Shown in pieces: positions 44,013 through 53,118 of a stretch of DNA of 56,627 nt. This stretch comes from Clostridiales bacterium UBA3680 (GTDB taxonomy: Bacteria > Bacillota > Clostridia > Lachnospirales > CAG-274). Below the pieces are notes generated by a model. That model saw only the letters and a program-made list of their open reading frames with translations, was not told where the DNA came from and did no database searches. The translations under genes were made by a program, and so were the position numbers. Position 1 is the stretch's first letter, and each line of letters opens with the position of its first letter. Location: the NCBI GenBank assembly GCA_002372875.1, contig DFJD01000032.1:8381-65007 (forward strand). The letters run 5' to 3'.

Positions 44013-45079
44013 AAATTAAGAAAATAGTTGCCGCATTGCTTACGGCTGTAATGGTGCCGACATTCATGTCCTTTGAGGCTTTTGCGGCAGAACTGACCGT
44101 ATCGGCAGAAAATGTATCCGTATCCGAGGGAGAAAAATTTGACTTTCCCGTTAAACTGTCGGGAAATCCCGGAATAATGACTGTGGGCTTCAATGTAAAT
44201 TATCCGGAGGCGCTTACATTAAAGAGCGTTAAAAACGGAGAAGTTTTCGAGGATAATTGCCTTGAAACAGGGCCTATGGATAAATCTCCCTACACCGTGT
44301 CCTTTCTCGACCCGTCAATTAAGGATACCGCAAAAAACGGAGTTCTTCTTACTCTTACCTTTGAGGTAAAACAGGGAGCAAACGGAGAGTATCCCATTTC
44401 CTTTTCAACAGACTCGTTAAGCGGAGCTTTAAACGTAAATGAGGAATGGATAGATATGAGCTTTAAGGATGGGTCCGTTGTAATAGGGGATGCAGAGGAA
44501 AAGCAAACAGAGCTTATAACAAAAAGACAGGAAGATAAAACAATGTTTGTTACCACCGAGCAAACCACGGCGGTGACAACGGAGCAAATTTCGGAGGAAA
44601 CCACCGAAGAGAGCACCGAGCAGACGGAGGGCGAAAGCAAAACAGATGAAAACACAGCTCTTTTTGATACAATAAAGCTGACCATAGGTTCAAACATCGT
44701 GCGTATAGGCGATAAGGAGCTTGAAATGGATGCAAAGCCCTACATACAATCGCAGTCAAGCTCGACCCTTGTGCCTTTAAGATTTGCTTCTGTGGCTATA
44801 CTTGGAGGGGATGCAAGCAATTCCGATTCATCCGATTTGATAGAATGGGATCCCGAAAAAAAGAGTGCGACCATACACCTTCCCCAAAAGGACGTTACAT
44901 TCACGGCAGATTCTTCGGAAATAATTATCGATTCTGAGGCTGTTGAAATGGACTACGGAGTTAAGGCGGAAATAACGGAGGGAAGAATGTACATTCCTTT
45001 CCGAGCTTTGGGAAATGCCTTAGGTGTAGCCGTGGATTGGGATGCCGAAAGTAAAACAGCCATATATACGGTTAAATGA
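44009..45079 (+). CDS. Secreted cohesin-domain protein with copper-amine-oxidase-type stalk domain
   Basis: 356 residues. The signal peptide ends AFA-AE at about residue 28. Residues 29-155 are a cohesin-type module (LTVSAENVSVSEGEKFDFPV, GIMTVGFNVNYPEALTLKSV, GVLLTLTFEVKQG). A Thr/Glu-rich linker follows (about 180-215), then a copper-amine-oxidase N-terminal-like domain (about 225-356; SSTLVPLRFASVAIL, RMYIPFRALGNALGVAVDW), a non-catalytic module common in clostridial surface proteins. There is no SLH, sortase or membrane anchor. Cohesins bind dockerins; a dockerin protein is encoded in the same run at 48612, but pairing is inference. Confidence 0.85.
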   Translation: MKIKKIVAALLTAVMVPTFMSFEAFAAELTVSAENVSVSEGEKFDFPVKLSGNPGIMTVGFNVNYPEALTLKSVKNGEVFEDNCLETGPMDKSPYTVSFLDPSIKDTAKNGVLLTLTFEVKQGANGEYPISFSTDSLSGALNVNEEWIDMSFKDGSVVIGDAEEKQTELITKRQEDKTMFVTTEQTTAVTTEQISEETTEESTEQTEGESKTDENTALFDTIKLTIGSNIVRIGDKELEMDAKPYIQSQSSSTLVPLRFASVAILGGDASNSDSSDLIEWDPEKKSATIHLPQKDVTFTADSSEIIIDSEAVEMDYGVKAEITEGRMYIPFRALGNALGVAVDWDAESKTAIYTVK

Positions 45080-46122
45080 AGGAACTTGTTAACACCTCCC
45101 GTTACCTTCTAAAAGAAGGATTTTTGCCTATACACATTGTGGGTGAAACAGGGAATATCGACCATAATACCCATGCCGCCGCCTTTAAAAAGTCGGTGGC
45201 GGGAATAAAATATTACATATTCCTGATTGATGCAAATAAGGAATATAAGGGCCTTTATAACTTTTTGCTTCAAAAAAATGTCAGCGGTAAGGATAACGTT
45301 GTTGTGGGTGTGTTTTTCGGCGAGCAAACGGAAGAGCTCTCCGCCTTTACACAGGTGGATTTTGATGCCGAAGCACCCATAGCCGACGTTAGATGGATAG
45401 CCGACACGAAAGACAAAACAATAAAGACCCATCCCAACACTCCTACAAGGGTGCAGGGAACGGAGGAAGCGGTAAGACTCGGCTTGAATGCAAATGAGGA
45501 TGGATCTCTCGAAGCAAGCAGTTTTAGGGAGATATATTCTTCGAGGGAAAAGGAAAATATTAAAAGCAAAAAGGTTTATCTTACATACATAATAATAGCG
45601 ATAAATGCTGTAATGCTCTTGATCACAGGCTTTTTCCCCACGACCGAGAAGCTTCTTGCCTGTGGTGCTCTTTGCGGAGAAAATGTATCCGAGGGAGAAG
45701 TATACAGACTTGTGACACATGTTTTTCTTCACTCGGGGCTGTTACATTTTGCCGCTAATTCTATTGGCTTATATATTTTGGGCACAAGAGCGGAAATGTT
45801 TTTCGGCAGAGTTAAGTATGTTCTTTACTACCTTTTTACGGGGGTTCTTGCAGGAGCGACCTCTCTTGCTTTTTCCGCACCGGGAACGGTCTCGGTGGGT
45901 GCCTCAGGAGCAATATGCGGTATTATGGGAGCTTTGTTTGTTTTTTCCCTTGTTAAGAGGGTGACCGTAAGAGGACTTGACAGCTTTGCGTTGGCTCTTT
46001 ATGTGGCAGTCAGTCTTGCAAGCGGATTTTTAACGGAACATGTGGATAATTTCGCTCATTTCGGCGGATTTATCTCGGGTGCCGTTATAGAACTTATAGT
46101 AAGGAAAGTAAGAGATAAATGA
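45076..46122 (+). CDS. Rhomboid-family intramembrane serine protease
   Basis: 348 residues. The N-terminal 170 residues are a soluble cytoplasmic domain of unknown role. Six or so membrane helices follow, with THVFLHSGLLHFAANSIGLY, the catalytic Ser277 in GASGAICG and His328 in NFAHFGGFISG, a complete dyad. It would cleave membrane-spanning substrates. It overlaps the cohesin gene by ATGA and the UDG gene likewise. Confidence 0.9.
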   Translation: MKELVNTSRYLLKEGFLPIHIVGETGNIDHNTHAAAFKKSVAGIKYYIFLIDANKEYKGLYNFLLQKNVSGKDNVVVGVFFGEQTEELSAFTQVDFDAEAPIADVRWIADTKDKTIKTHPNTPTRVQGTEEAVRLGLNANEDGSLEASSFREIYSSREKENIKSKKVYLTYIIIAINAVMLLITGFFPTTEKLLACGALCGENVSEGEVYRLVTHVFLHSGLLHFAANSIGLYILGTRAEMFFGRVKYVLYYLFTGVLAGATSLAFSAPGTVSVGASGAICGIMGALFVFSLVKRVTVRGLDSFALALYVAVSLASGFLTEHVDNFAHFGGFISGAVIELIVRKVRDK

Positions 46123-46688
46123 AGATAGAACAATTCAACCAAAAACTGCGGGCCGATACTATCAAATATTTTTCTTGTGAGCCCGTTATGGGAGATGGTC
46201 CCCAAGATGCGGATATTGTGCTGATAGGGGAGGCACCCGGAGCAAACGAGGTAAAACTCGGTCGTCCTTTTGTGGGAGCTGCGGGAAAAAATCTTCAAAA
46301 GTATCTGGATATATCCTCTCTGAAAAGGGAGGATATATATATAACAAACGTAGTCAAGATAAGACCGGTAAAACCGAGTCCTAAAACGGGTAAGCCCGTG
46401 AACAGACCTCCCGATAAGCGAGAACTTGATTTTTTTGTGAGTTATCTGTTTGACGAGCTTGAAATAATTGCACCAAAAACGGTCATAACCTTGGGAAATT
46501 TTTCTTTAAAAAAAATTTACGGCGATGAAAAGGCCGTAATAGGCGAATTGCACGGAAAACCAATAAAAAAAGATAAATACATTCTGTTTCCAATGTATCA
46601 TCCGGCTTCCATAATATACAACAGAAGCCTTGAAGATACCTTTAAAAAGGATTGGGAAAAGATTAAAAATCTGATTGGAGGAAAATAA
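46119..46688 (+). CDS. Uracil-DNA glycosylase family 4-like, without Fe-S cysteines
   Basis: 189 residues. Motif 1 is LIGEAPGANEVKLGRPFVGAAG, of family 4, and motif 2 is MYHPASI. The cluster cysteines usual in family 4 appear to be missing: the segment normally YITNVVKCRP reads YITNVVKIRP, the next expected Cys is replaced in KRELDFFVSY, and only one Cys (residue 20) is at the N-terminus. It removes uracil from DNA if active. It is part of the metK run. Confidence 0.85.
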   Translation: MKIEQFNQKLRADTIKYFSCEPVMGDGPQDADIVLIGEAPGANEVKLGRPFVGAAGKNLQKYLDISSLKREDIYITNVVKIRPVKPSPKTGKPVNRPPDKRELDFFVSYLFDELEIIAPKTVITLGNFSLKKIYGDEKAVIGELHGKPIKKDKYILFPMYHPASIIYNRSLEDTFKKDWEKIKNLIGGK

Positions 46689-46690
46689 AA

Positions 46691-47524
46691 ATGAGCGACT
46701 GTTCTTCATGTCCCTCTAACGGGAAATGCGGAAACGATTCGGGACAATGTGGGGTAGTGAACAACCCTGCAAATAAAATTAAAAATGTAATAGGTGTTAT
46801 GAGTGGTAAAGGCGGTGTCGGTAAATCCACCATATCGGCGATGCTTGCTTCGGAACTTAAGAAAAAGGGTTATCGTGTGGGTTTGCTTGATGCCGACATT
46901 ACGGGACCGAGTGCCTGCAGATTGATGGGTGTTACGGGCAAAAAAGCCTATTCCGACGGAAAAAACATTATACCCGTAGAAAATGAGGAGGGCATAAAGG
47001 TAATAAGTCTTAATCTTCTTCTGCCCGATGAAAATCAGCCCGTGGTATGGAGAGGCTCTCTTCTTTCAAACTGTGTTGTTCAGTTTTGGAATGAGACCCT
47101 TTGGGGCGAGCTTGATTATCTTATAGTGGATATGCCCCCCGGCACGGGAGATATCACTCTTACCGTTATGCAATCTATTCCACTTGCGGGAGTTATTGTT
47201 GTGACACTTCCACAGGATATGGTTGCAATGATAGTAAACAAAGCCATAAATATGGCAAAACTTATGAAAATAAAAATACTCGGGGTTGCCGAAAATATGA
47301 GCTATACGCTATGTCCAAACTGTGGAGAAAAAATAAGGATATTCTCGGGTAATTCAGGAGAGGATTTTTGCAAAGAAAATGATACGGTTTTGCTTGGCTC
47401 TCTTCCCGTGGATCCGGATCTGGCAGCCTTATCCTCCGAGGGCAAGGCTCACCTTAAGGATGAAATAGCCGATGTTTTCGCACAAATGGCACAAAAAGTT
47501 ATAAAAGCTGTTGAAAATGAATAA
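46691..47524 (+). CDS. Mrp/NBP35-family Fe-S carrier ATPase
   Basis: 277 residues. An N-terminal Cys cluster (CSSCPSNGKCGNDSGQC) precedes the deviant Walker A GKGGVGKST; DADITGPS, DMPPGTGD and a C-terminal CPNC follow. The family binds and delivers Fe-S clusters in the cytoplasm. It is two bases after the UDG gene and overlaps queH. Confidence 0.93.
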   Translation: MSDCSSCPSNGKCGNDSGQCGVVNNPANKIKNVIGVMSGKGGVGKSTISAMLASELKKKGYRVGLLDADITGPSACRLMGVTGKKAYSDGKNIIPVENEEGIKVISLNLLLPDENQPVVWRGSLLSNCVVQFWNETLWGELDYLIVDMPPGTGDITLTVMQSIPLAGVIVVTLPQDMVAMIVNKAINMAKLMKIKILGVAENMSYTLCPNCGEKIRIFSGNSGEDFCKENDTVLLGSLPVDPDLAALSSEGKAHLKDEIADVFAQMAQKVIKAVENE

Positions 47525-48140
47525 AATAAATTATCAAAGGGTAATGGAAGAGGAAATAGAAAAAATAAAGGCATCGGGAACAACACCCTCCCTGCTTTTA
47601 CATAGCTGTTGCGGCCCCTGCTCAAGCTATGTTCTTGAATGTGTTGCTCGGTTCTTTTCTGTTACCCTTTTCTACTATAATCCGAATATTTACCCCGAAA
47701 AAGAATATATTCATCGCTTGAATGAACAGTTAAAGCTGATAAACGCCATGCCTTCAAAAAATAAAATTTCTCTTATGGAGTCCGAATACGATCACGGAAG
47801 TTTTTTGACTGCCGTAAAAGGACTTGAAAAGGAGAAGGAGGGCGGAAAAAGGTGCACCGAATGTTTTAAACTCAGATTGACTGAAAGTGCAAAAAAAGCT
47901 AAGGAATACGGCTTTGACTATTTTTCCACTACTCTTACGGTAAGCCCTCATAAAAATTCACAGCTTTTAAATGAGCTCGGAAAAGAGATCTCAAATCGCT
48001 ATTCCGTTAAATATCTTTATTCCGATTTCAAAAAAAAGGAAGGTTATAAGCGTTCCGTTCAGCTTGCAAAACAATATGAACTATATCGTCAAAATTACTG
48101 CGGTTGCGAGTTTTCCGTATGGTGGGAGGATGAAAAATGA
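47517..48140 (+). CDS. queH: Epoxyqueuosine reductase QueH
   Basis: 207 residues. The adjacent-Cys motif LLHSCCGPCSSYVLE, YYNPNIYPEKEY, CTECFKLRL and the C-terminal YCGC place it in the QueH family, which performs the last step of queuosine synthesis in tRNA with Fe-S and metal centres. I use ATG 47517; TTG 47511 is an alternative. It overlaps mrp by eight bases and ispF by four. Proximity to an Fe-S carrier is functionally sensible. Confidence 0.93.
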   Translation: MNKINYQRVMEEEIEKIKASGTTPSLLLHSCCGPCSSYVLECVARFFSVTLFYYNPNIYPEKEYIHRLNEQLKLINAMPSKNKISLMESEYDHGSFLTAVKGLEKEKEGGKRCTECFKLRLTESAKKAKEYGFDYFSTTLTVSPHKNSQLLNELGKEISNRYSVKYLYSDFKKKEGYKRSVQLAKQYELYRQNYCGCEFSVWWEDEK

Positions 48141-48622
48141 TAAGAGTTGGTATCGGCTACGATGTACATAAAATTGCCGAAAACAGAAAAATGATAATAG
48201 GCGGTGTTACCATTCCTTATGAAAAGGGCTTGCTTGGTCATTCCGATGCCGATGTGTTGTTGCATGCCATATCCGATGCTCTGTTGGGAGCGGCAAAACT
48301 TGGGGATATAGGTGTGCTCTTTCCGGATAACGATCCGAAATACGAAGGGGCAAACAGTTTGCTTTTGCTTGAAGAGGTAGGCAAACTGCTTGATGAAAAG
48401 GGCTACAGAACCGTCAACATAGATGCGGTCATAATAGCTCAGGAGCCGAAAATGCGTAAATATATACCGCTTATGGAGAAAAATATCGCTATGGCACTGA
48501 AAACAGCTGAAGATTGTATAAACATAAAGGCGACCACAGAAGAAGGACTTGGCTTTACAGGAGCAAAAGAGGGTATAGCAAGCCAGGCTGTGTGCCTTAT
48601 AGAGAAAAAATATGAAAATTAA
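48137..48622 (+). CDS. ispF: 2-C-methyl-D-erythritol 2,4-cyclodiphosphate synthase
   Basis: 161 residues. Metal ligands are in GYDVHKIAE and GHSDADVLLHAISDALLGAA; the C-terminal TTEEGLGFTGAKEGIASQAV is diagnostic. It is an enzyme of the MEP isoprenoid pathway. It overlaps queH by ATGA and the next gene by 11 bases. Confidence 0.97.
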   Translation: MIRVGIGYDVHKIAENRKMIIGGVTIPYEKGLLGHSDADVLLHAISDALLGAAKLGDIGVLFPDNDPKYEGANSLLLLEEVGKLLDEKGYRTVNIDAVIIAQEPKMRKYIPLMEKNIAMALKTAEDCINIKATTEEGLGFTGAKEGIASQAVCLIEKKYEN

Positions 48623-49787
48623 AAGATTTGTCGGGTTGCTTTTTACGGCAACCCTTTTATTAAATACGACGGTGCATGCCGAAGATGAATATATACTTAA
48701 TTATCGTTTCGGCGACGGCATTGAAAAAAGTGATACCGTTTCCCTTTATTCCGAAGATCACAGGTATTACTCCCTTATATCGGACAATGCCAAAAAGGTT
48801 TATGGGGATATAATACCACAGCTTTCTCCGAATAATATAGTAAAAACAACAAACGGCTACTATATGACCACAGTATCCTATAACGTGCCAAATAAAATAG
48901 GGAACCCCGGCTCGGAGGCTACCCTTAACGTTCTTCTTGAGATGCAAAAGGCAATGGCATACGATGATCCCGAACTATACTGGGTATGTCCCATAGTTAA
49001 ATGGAGCTATAATTATATAGGCTTTATGACCGTTTGCACCGGAGAAATAGTAAATCTTCAAATAGATCCGACAGGCTCTGTAGATAAGGAAGAAACTCTT
49101 GAAAATATTGCAATCGTTGAGCCGTGGAATGAGTCGCTTGCAGAACAAGCGGCAAAGTTTTCAAGCAGATATGAACAAATAAGGTATGTTCATGATAAAA
49201 TATGTGAGGCTGCCGAATACGGCTATGTGGATTCAGATGTGCAATGGTACTCTCATAATGCCGTGGGTATTCCCAAAAACGGTAAGGCGGTATGTCAGGG
49301 CTATTGTGCTACATTTAAAATAATAATGGATAAACTCGGCATCCCTTGTGTGATGCTCTATAATTCAACACATATGTGGAATGCCGTACAAATGGATGAC
49401 GGACAGTGGTATTATATAGATGTTACATGGGACGACGGTGAAGTACCCGATTATGATTATTTCCTTAAAGGAGAAGCGAACTTTACGAAAAATCATGTGT
49501 ACACAAAAGTTCTTCCCATAGTTTTTTCGGATGACGATTATATACCGTCTCAGGCTGCCACGCAGACCGATATCGAAGAAACCACCGAACAAAATACCAC
49601 TCTTTCCGACGGTAAGGGAGATGTAAATTCCGACGGAACAGTGAACCGCGCCGATTATATTCTTGCCTCGGTGTTTTTTTCGGGAAAAGAGGTGCAAATA
49701 AATACATATAATACCGATGTAAACTCCGACGGAACGGTTAATCGTGCCGATTATATAATGCTTGGCAGGTTTTTTGCAGGACGCTGA
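48612..49787 (+). CDS. Secreted transglutaminase-like protein with type I dockerin
   Basis: 391 residues. A signal peptide (1-23, ending TVHA), a region of about 170 residues not recognised, then a transglutaminase-like core with Cys228 in KAVCQGYCATFKI, His in THMWNAV and Asp in YYIDVTWDDG. A Thr/Glu linker (IEETTEQNTT) leads to a C-terminal dockerin with two near-identical Ca2+ loops, DVNSDGTVNRAD at 337-348 and 369-380. Dockerins dock enzymes to cohesins, so this is a candidate complex-bound amidase or cross-linker. It ends the metK run and is related to the genes at 3 and 821, which lack the dockerin. Confidence 0.92.
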   Translation: MKIKRFVGLLFTATLLLNTTVHAEDEYILNYRFGDGIEKSDTVSLYSEDHRYYSLISDNAKKVYGDIIPQLSPNNIVKTTNGYYMTTVSYNVPNKIGNPGSEATLNVLLEMQKAMAYDDPELYWVCPIVKWSYNYIGFMTVCTGEIVNLQIDPTGSVDKEETLENIAIVEPWNESLAEQAAKFSSRYEQIRYVHDKICEAAEYGYVDSDVQWYSHNAVGIPKNGKAVCQGYCATFKIIMDKLGIPCVMLYNSTHMWNAVQMDDGQWYYIDVTWDDGEVPDYDYFLKGEANFTKNHVYTKVLPIVFSDDDYIPSQAATQTDIEETTEQNTTLSDGKGDVNSDGTVNRADYILASVFFSGKEVQINTYNTDVNSDGTVNRADYIMLGRFFAGR

Positions 49788-49900
49788 AAATTAAAAAAAT
49801 AATAGTTACACTTTAATGTTTTTCTAATTTCCTTTAAATAACAATCAAATTTTTTCGTACTATAATTACGCCTGTAAACAAAAACAAGGAGGTAACAATA

Positions 49901-50653
49901 ATGTCGATTGAAGTTTTTAACAGAGTTGAAGAAAAATATATAGTTACCAAGGCACAGTACGAAAAAATGGTTTCCCTTTTCGGAACCATGATGAAGTGTG
50001 ATGAATACAGCAAAAACGGAAAGTTTTATCAGATTTGCAACATTTATTACGATACGGCAGATAACAACCTTATCAGAACATCACTTCTTAAACCGAGGTA
50101 CAAAGAAAAATTCAGGCTTCGTTCCTACGGAACACCCAAGGAAGATACTAAGGTTTTCCTTGAGGTAAAAAAGAAATACAACGGAATTGTAAACAAAAGG
50201 CGCTCGACCCTCAGTTTACAGGAAGCCTACGAATTTACGGATACAAATGTTATTCCCGAAATAAAGCCGTACATGAACGAGCAGGTTTTAAAAGAGTTAA
50301 GATATTCTCTGAGCCTGTACAAACTACAGCCTAAAGTTTTTATATCCTATGAAAGAAGAGCTTTTTTCGGAGCGGAAGATGACTCTTTCAGAGTTACCTT
50401 TGACAAAAACATCATTACCAGAAGATACGATGTAGCTCTTGAAAAAGGAGTATACGGTGAAAAGCTTATAAAGGACAATACAATGATCCTTGAGGTGAAA
50501 TACACCGAAAGAATGCCCCTTTGGTTTATTGCCATAATAAGAAAATTGGGGCTTGAAAAGGGAAGCTTTTCAAAATACGGTACAGAGTATAATCGTTTTC
50601 TTGCAAACAAAAAAATGGAATATAACGATATGGAGGTAGTAAAATATGCTTAA
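49901..50653 (+). CDS. VTC-domain polyphosphate polymerase
   Basis: 250 residues. The tunnel-fold VTC domain spans almost the whole protein: RVEEKYIVT, NIYYDTADN, YKEKFRLRSYG, FLEVKKKYNG, NKRRSTL and a final ILEVKYTERMP, with the conserved basic and acidic residues that bind polyphosphate and metal. Bacterial members synthesise or bind polyphosphate. It overlaps the DUF4956 gene by eight bases, a common pairing. A TATAAT at 49861 may be its -10. Confidence 0.88.
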   Translation: MSIEVFNRVEEKYIVTKAQYEKMVSLFGTMMKCDEYSKNGKFYQICNIYYDTADNNLIRTSLLKPRYKEKFRLRSYGTPKEDTKVFLEVKKKYNGIVNKRRSTLSLQEAYEFTDTNVIPEIKPYMNEQVLKELRYSLSLYKLQPKVFISYERRAFFGAEDDSFRVTFDKNIITRRYDVALEKGVYGEKLIKDNTMILEVKYTERMPLWFIAIIRKLGLEKGSFSKYGTEYNRFLANKKMEYNDMEVVKYA

Positions 50654-51338
50654 CGAATTTTTAAACTCATTCCAAACATCTGCGGCGGAAACCGTCACAT
50701 CAAGTCAAGCCATCGCCACGATGCTTGTGGCATTTGTAATGGGCGTAATAATCAGCCTTACCTATGTTAAAACTGCCGATAAAGCAACTTATTCACCCAG
50801 CTTTTGCTATACACTTATAATCGTGCCCATAGTTGCGGCAATAATAATTCTTCTTGTGGGAAGCAACCTTGCAACGGCATTTTCCGTAAGCGGAGCCTTT
50901 GCCCTTGTGCGTTTCAGAAGTGAACCGGGTAATCCCAAAAATATAGCGTACATTTTTGCGACCGTTGCCGCCGGACTTGCCTGCGGAGTACAGTGTTTCT
51001 TGTATGCTGCCATATTTACGATTTTCCTTTGCTTTATTATGGTTGTTCTTTCTCTGCTTAAATTTGGTGAAAAGGACGTATACTACAGAAACCTTAAAGT
51101 TCTTGTACCCGAGGATCTCAATTTTGAGGGTGCTTTCGACGAAATATTGTCAAAATACACCAAATCTCATGAGCTTGTAAGAATAGGCACATTGGATCTT
51201 GGCAGCGTTTATGAGCTTAATTATGAGGTAACACTTAAGCACGATACCGACAGCAAGCAATTTATAGACGAGCTCAGAACACGCAACGGAAACCTTACCG
51301 TAGCCCTTTATCTTAAGGCAAGAAAAGGTGAGGTATGA
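50646..51338 (+). CDS. DUF4956 membrane protein
   Basis: 230 residues. Four N-terminal membrane helices with the conserved FALVRFRSEPGNPKNIAYIF loop are followed by a soluble C-terminal domain of about 90 residues. It regularly accompanies VTC-domain proteins; the joint function (polyphosphate at the membrane, possibly with cell-surface proteins) is not established. Confidence 0.85.
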   Translation: MLNEFLNSFQTSAAETVTSSQAIATMLVAFVMGVIISLTYVKTADKATYSPSFCYTLIIVPIVAAIIILLVGSNLATAFSVSGAFALVRFRSEPGNPKNIAYIFATVAAGLACGVQCFLYAAIFTIFLCFIMVVLSLLKFGEKDVYYRNLKVLVPEDLNFEGAFDEILSKYTKSHELVRIGTLDLGSVYELNYEVTLKHDTDSKQFIDELRTRNGNLTVALYLKARKGEV

Positions 51339-51401
51339 TTCGCCTGTAATTCAACCAACTATAACGGTTGATTACTGATACATTTCTTCATTCTTCCTTT
51401 T

Positions 51402-51425
51402 ATCCCCCCGTATGGGGGATTTTTT
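51402..51425 (+). terminator. Terminator after DUF4956 gene
   Basis: ATCCCCC/GGGGGAT with a 5-nt loop followed by TTTTT. Confidence 0.92.
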
Positions 51426-51452
51426 GTTTTGGTTATTGTTTGAATATTTAAC

Positions 51453-51522
51453 GAAAAAAAAGCTAAACAAATGCTTCATTCCGGAGGGGTACGTTTCCTT
51501 AAGGAGAACCCATTTGTTAGCT
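51453..51522 (-). terminator. Long nested hairpin terminating the preA-like gene
   Basis: On the minus strand AGCTAACAAATG pairs with CATTTGTTTAGCT (one bulge), followed by eight Ts. The 37-nt interior has nested pairing GGGT/ACCC and TCC/GGA. It starts about 80 bases beyond the stop codon. Confidence 0.7.
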
Positions 51523-51600
51523 TCTTTAATGGTATAGCATACACAACAATATATGTCAATTTCAAAACGGAAAATACGATATGGAATTTACGAAAAAATG

Positions 51601-53100
51601 CTATCTTCGTTGTACTCTCTTTTTTGCTGTGCCTATAGCCCTTTCGGGGCAAACGATCAGGCAAAGGTGACATCCTACACATTTACTGCCGTCAAGTGTC
51701 GGCTTGCCGTCATCCCTTAGATTTATTGCACTGTGACCGCCGTCACTGCACGAAATTGCACACCTACCGCAGGCAATACATTTTGAATGATCGAATTTCG
51801 GGAAAAGAACGGTGTCGCGCTCAAGGCTATCGGTAGTGTCACTCACCGTATCGGCGGCAAGACCGACGATCTCTCCTACATTGTTATATCCTTTTTCGGC
51901 AAGATAGTAGTTTAATCCGCTTGTAAGCTCATGTATAATACGGTATCCGTATTGCATTACGGCAGTGGTTACTTGCACCGAACCCGAACCAAGAAGTATA
52001 AACTCCAGTGCATCCTGCCATGTTTCTATGCCACCCATTCCGCTTATGTGCATATCGGAAAGTCCTTTATTATGCGAAAGCTCCGAAATGAAACGAAGTG
52101 CTATGGGTTTTACCGCATTTCCGCTGTATCCGCCTAAAGCAGACCGTCCGCGTACCGAAGGTGCTGCCACAAGTGTGTGCGGATTTACGCCCGTTATACT
52201 CTTTATGGTGTTTATTGCCGATATTCCGTCGGCACCGCCTCGTTTTGCCGCTTCACCTGCAGGTATCATTGAAGCGACATTCGGGGTCAGCTTTGCAAGT
52301 ACAGGTATATTGCAGCCTCGTTTTGCCGCACGCGTAAATTGCTCAACAAATTCGGGCACCTGCCCTATATCGGACCCAAGGCCACCCTCCGCCATATTCG
52401 GACAGGAAAAATTCAACTCAACGGCATCGGCTCCGTTCTGCTCACACATTCCTGCCAATTCTTCCCATTCGGCTTCATCTTTACCCATTATTGATGCCAG
52501 AATGAATTTTGTCGGATAGTTTTGTTTCAGTTTGCGAAATATGGCCATATTTTCGGCAGCACTGTGGTCGGATAGTTGTTCTATGTTTTTAAATCCTATT
52601 ATTTCACCGCTTATACCTTTTATTGCGGAAAAACGAGGTGAAGCCTCATGTATATCAAATGAGCATATCGTCTTGAAAGCGGCGCCTGCCCAACCTGATT
52701 CAAACGCTCTTGCACACATATCGTAGGTGCTTGCGACCACCGATGATGACAAAAGAAACGGATTTTCAAGAGGAATACCGCATAATTCGGTTTTCAGTCT
52801 GCTTTTATCGGTAGGTTCGGGGATTTCAAGAGATGGCCTTATTTCGTCATACAGACGCATCATCAGATTCCGTATAGGTACTTTTCCGGCTCTTACACAG
52901 GCTTTCTCACAGGGGGCTGAACAATTTGTACACGGATTTTCGGGCGGTAGCTCTGCCGCGGCAACTCTGCTGTTATCAAACCATATTCCGCGTAAAGCCT
53001 TTGCCGATATTTTCGCGGGACAGACTTGTTCACAGCGAGCAAAGCCACATAGTGCGCAATTGATTGCTTCCGAAGGGTATATCTTGTTTTCAAATGTCAT
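51601..53100 (-). CDS. PreA-like dihydropyrimidine dehydrogenase with Fe-S domains at both ends
   Basis: 499 residues. I start at ATG 53100, eight bases after GGAGG; the GTG at 53109 overlaps that site. The N-terminal 70 residues carry two Cys clusters (CALCGFARCEQVCP, CTNCSAPCEKAC). Residues about 110-410 are a dihydroorotate-dehydrogenase-type FMN barrel with the active-site loop NFSCPNMAEGG. The C-terminus has a 2[4Fe-4S] ferredoxin domain (CIACGRCAISC, CVGCHLCLIVCP). The family reduces uracil or thymine or oxidises dihydropyrimidines; the electron partner (PreT-like) is not in the window, and the extra N-terminal clusters may replace it. Confidence 0.85.
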   Translation of the reverse strand: MTFENKIYPSEAINCALCGFARCEQVCPAKISAKALRGIWFDNSRVAAAELPPENPCTNCSAPCEKACVRAGKVPIRNLMMRLYDEIRPSLEIPEPTDKSRLKTELCGIPLENPFLLSSSVVASTYDMCARAFESGWAGAAFKTICSFDIHEASPRFSAIKGISGEIIGFKNIEQLSDHSAAENMAIFRKLKQNYPTKFILASIMGKDEAEWEELAGMCEQNGADAVELNFSCPNMAEGGLGSDIGQVPEFVEQFTRAAKRGCNIPVLAKLTPNVASMIPAGEAAKRGGADGISAINTIKSITGVNPHTLVAAPSVRGRSALGGYSGNAVKPIALRFISELSHNKGLSDMHISGMGGIETWQDALEFILLGSGSVQVTTAVMQYGYRIIHELTSGLNYYLAEKGYNNVGEIVGLAADTVSDTTDSLERDTVLFPKFDHSKCIACGRCAISCSDGGHSAINLRDDGKPTLDGSKCVGCHLCLIVCPERAIGTAKKRVQRR

Positions 53101-53118
53101 AACGCTCACCTCCGTTAA

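Noticed and set aside
49616..49751. Duplicated DNA segment as a tandem repeat element
   Set aside because: It is the two calcium-loop repeats inherent in a dockerin module.
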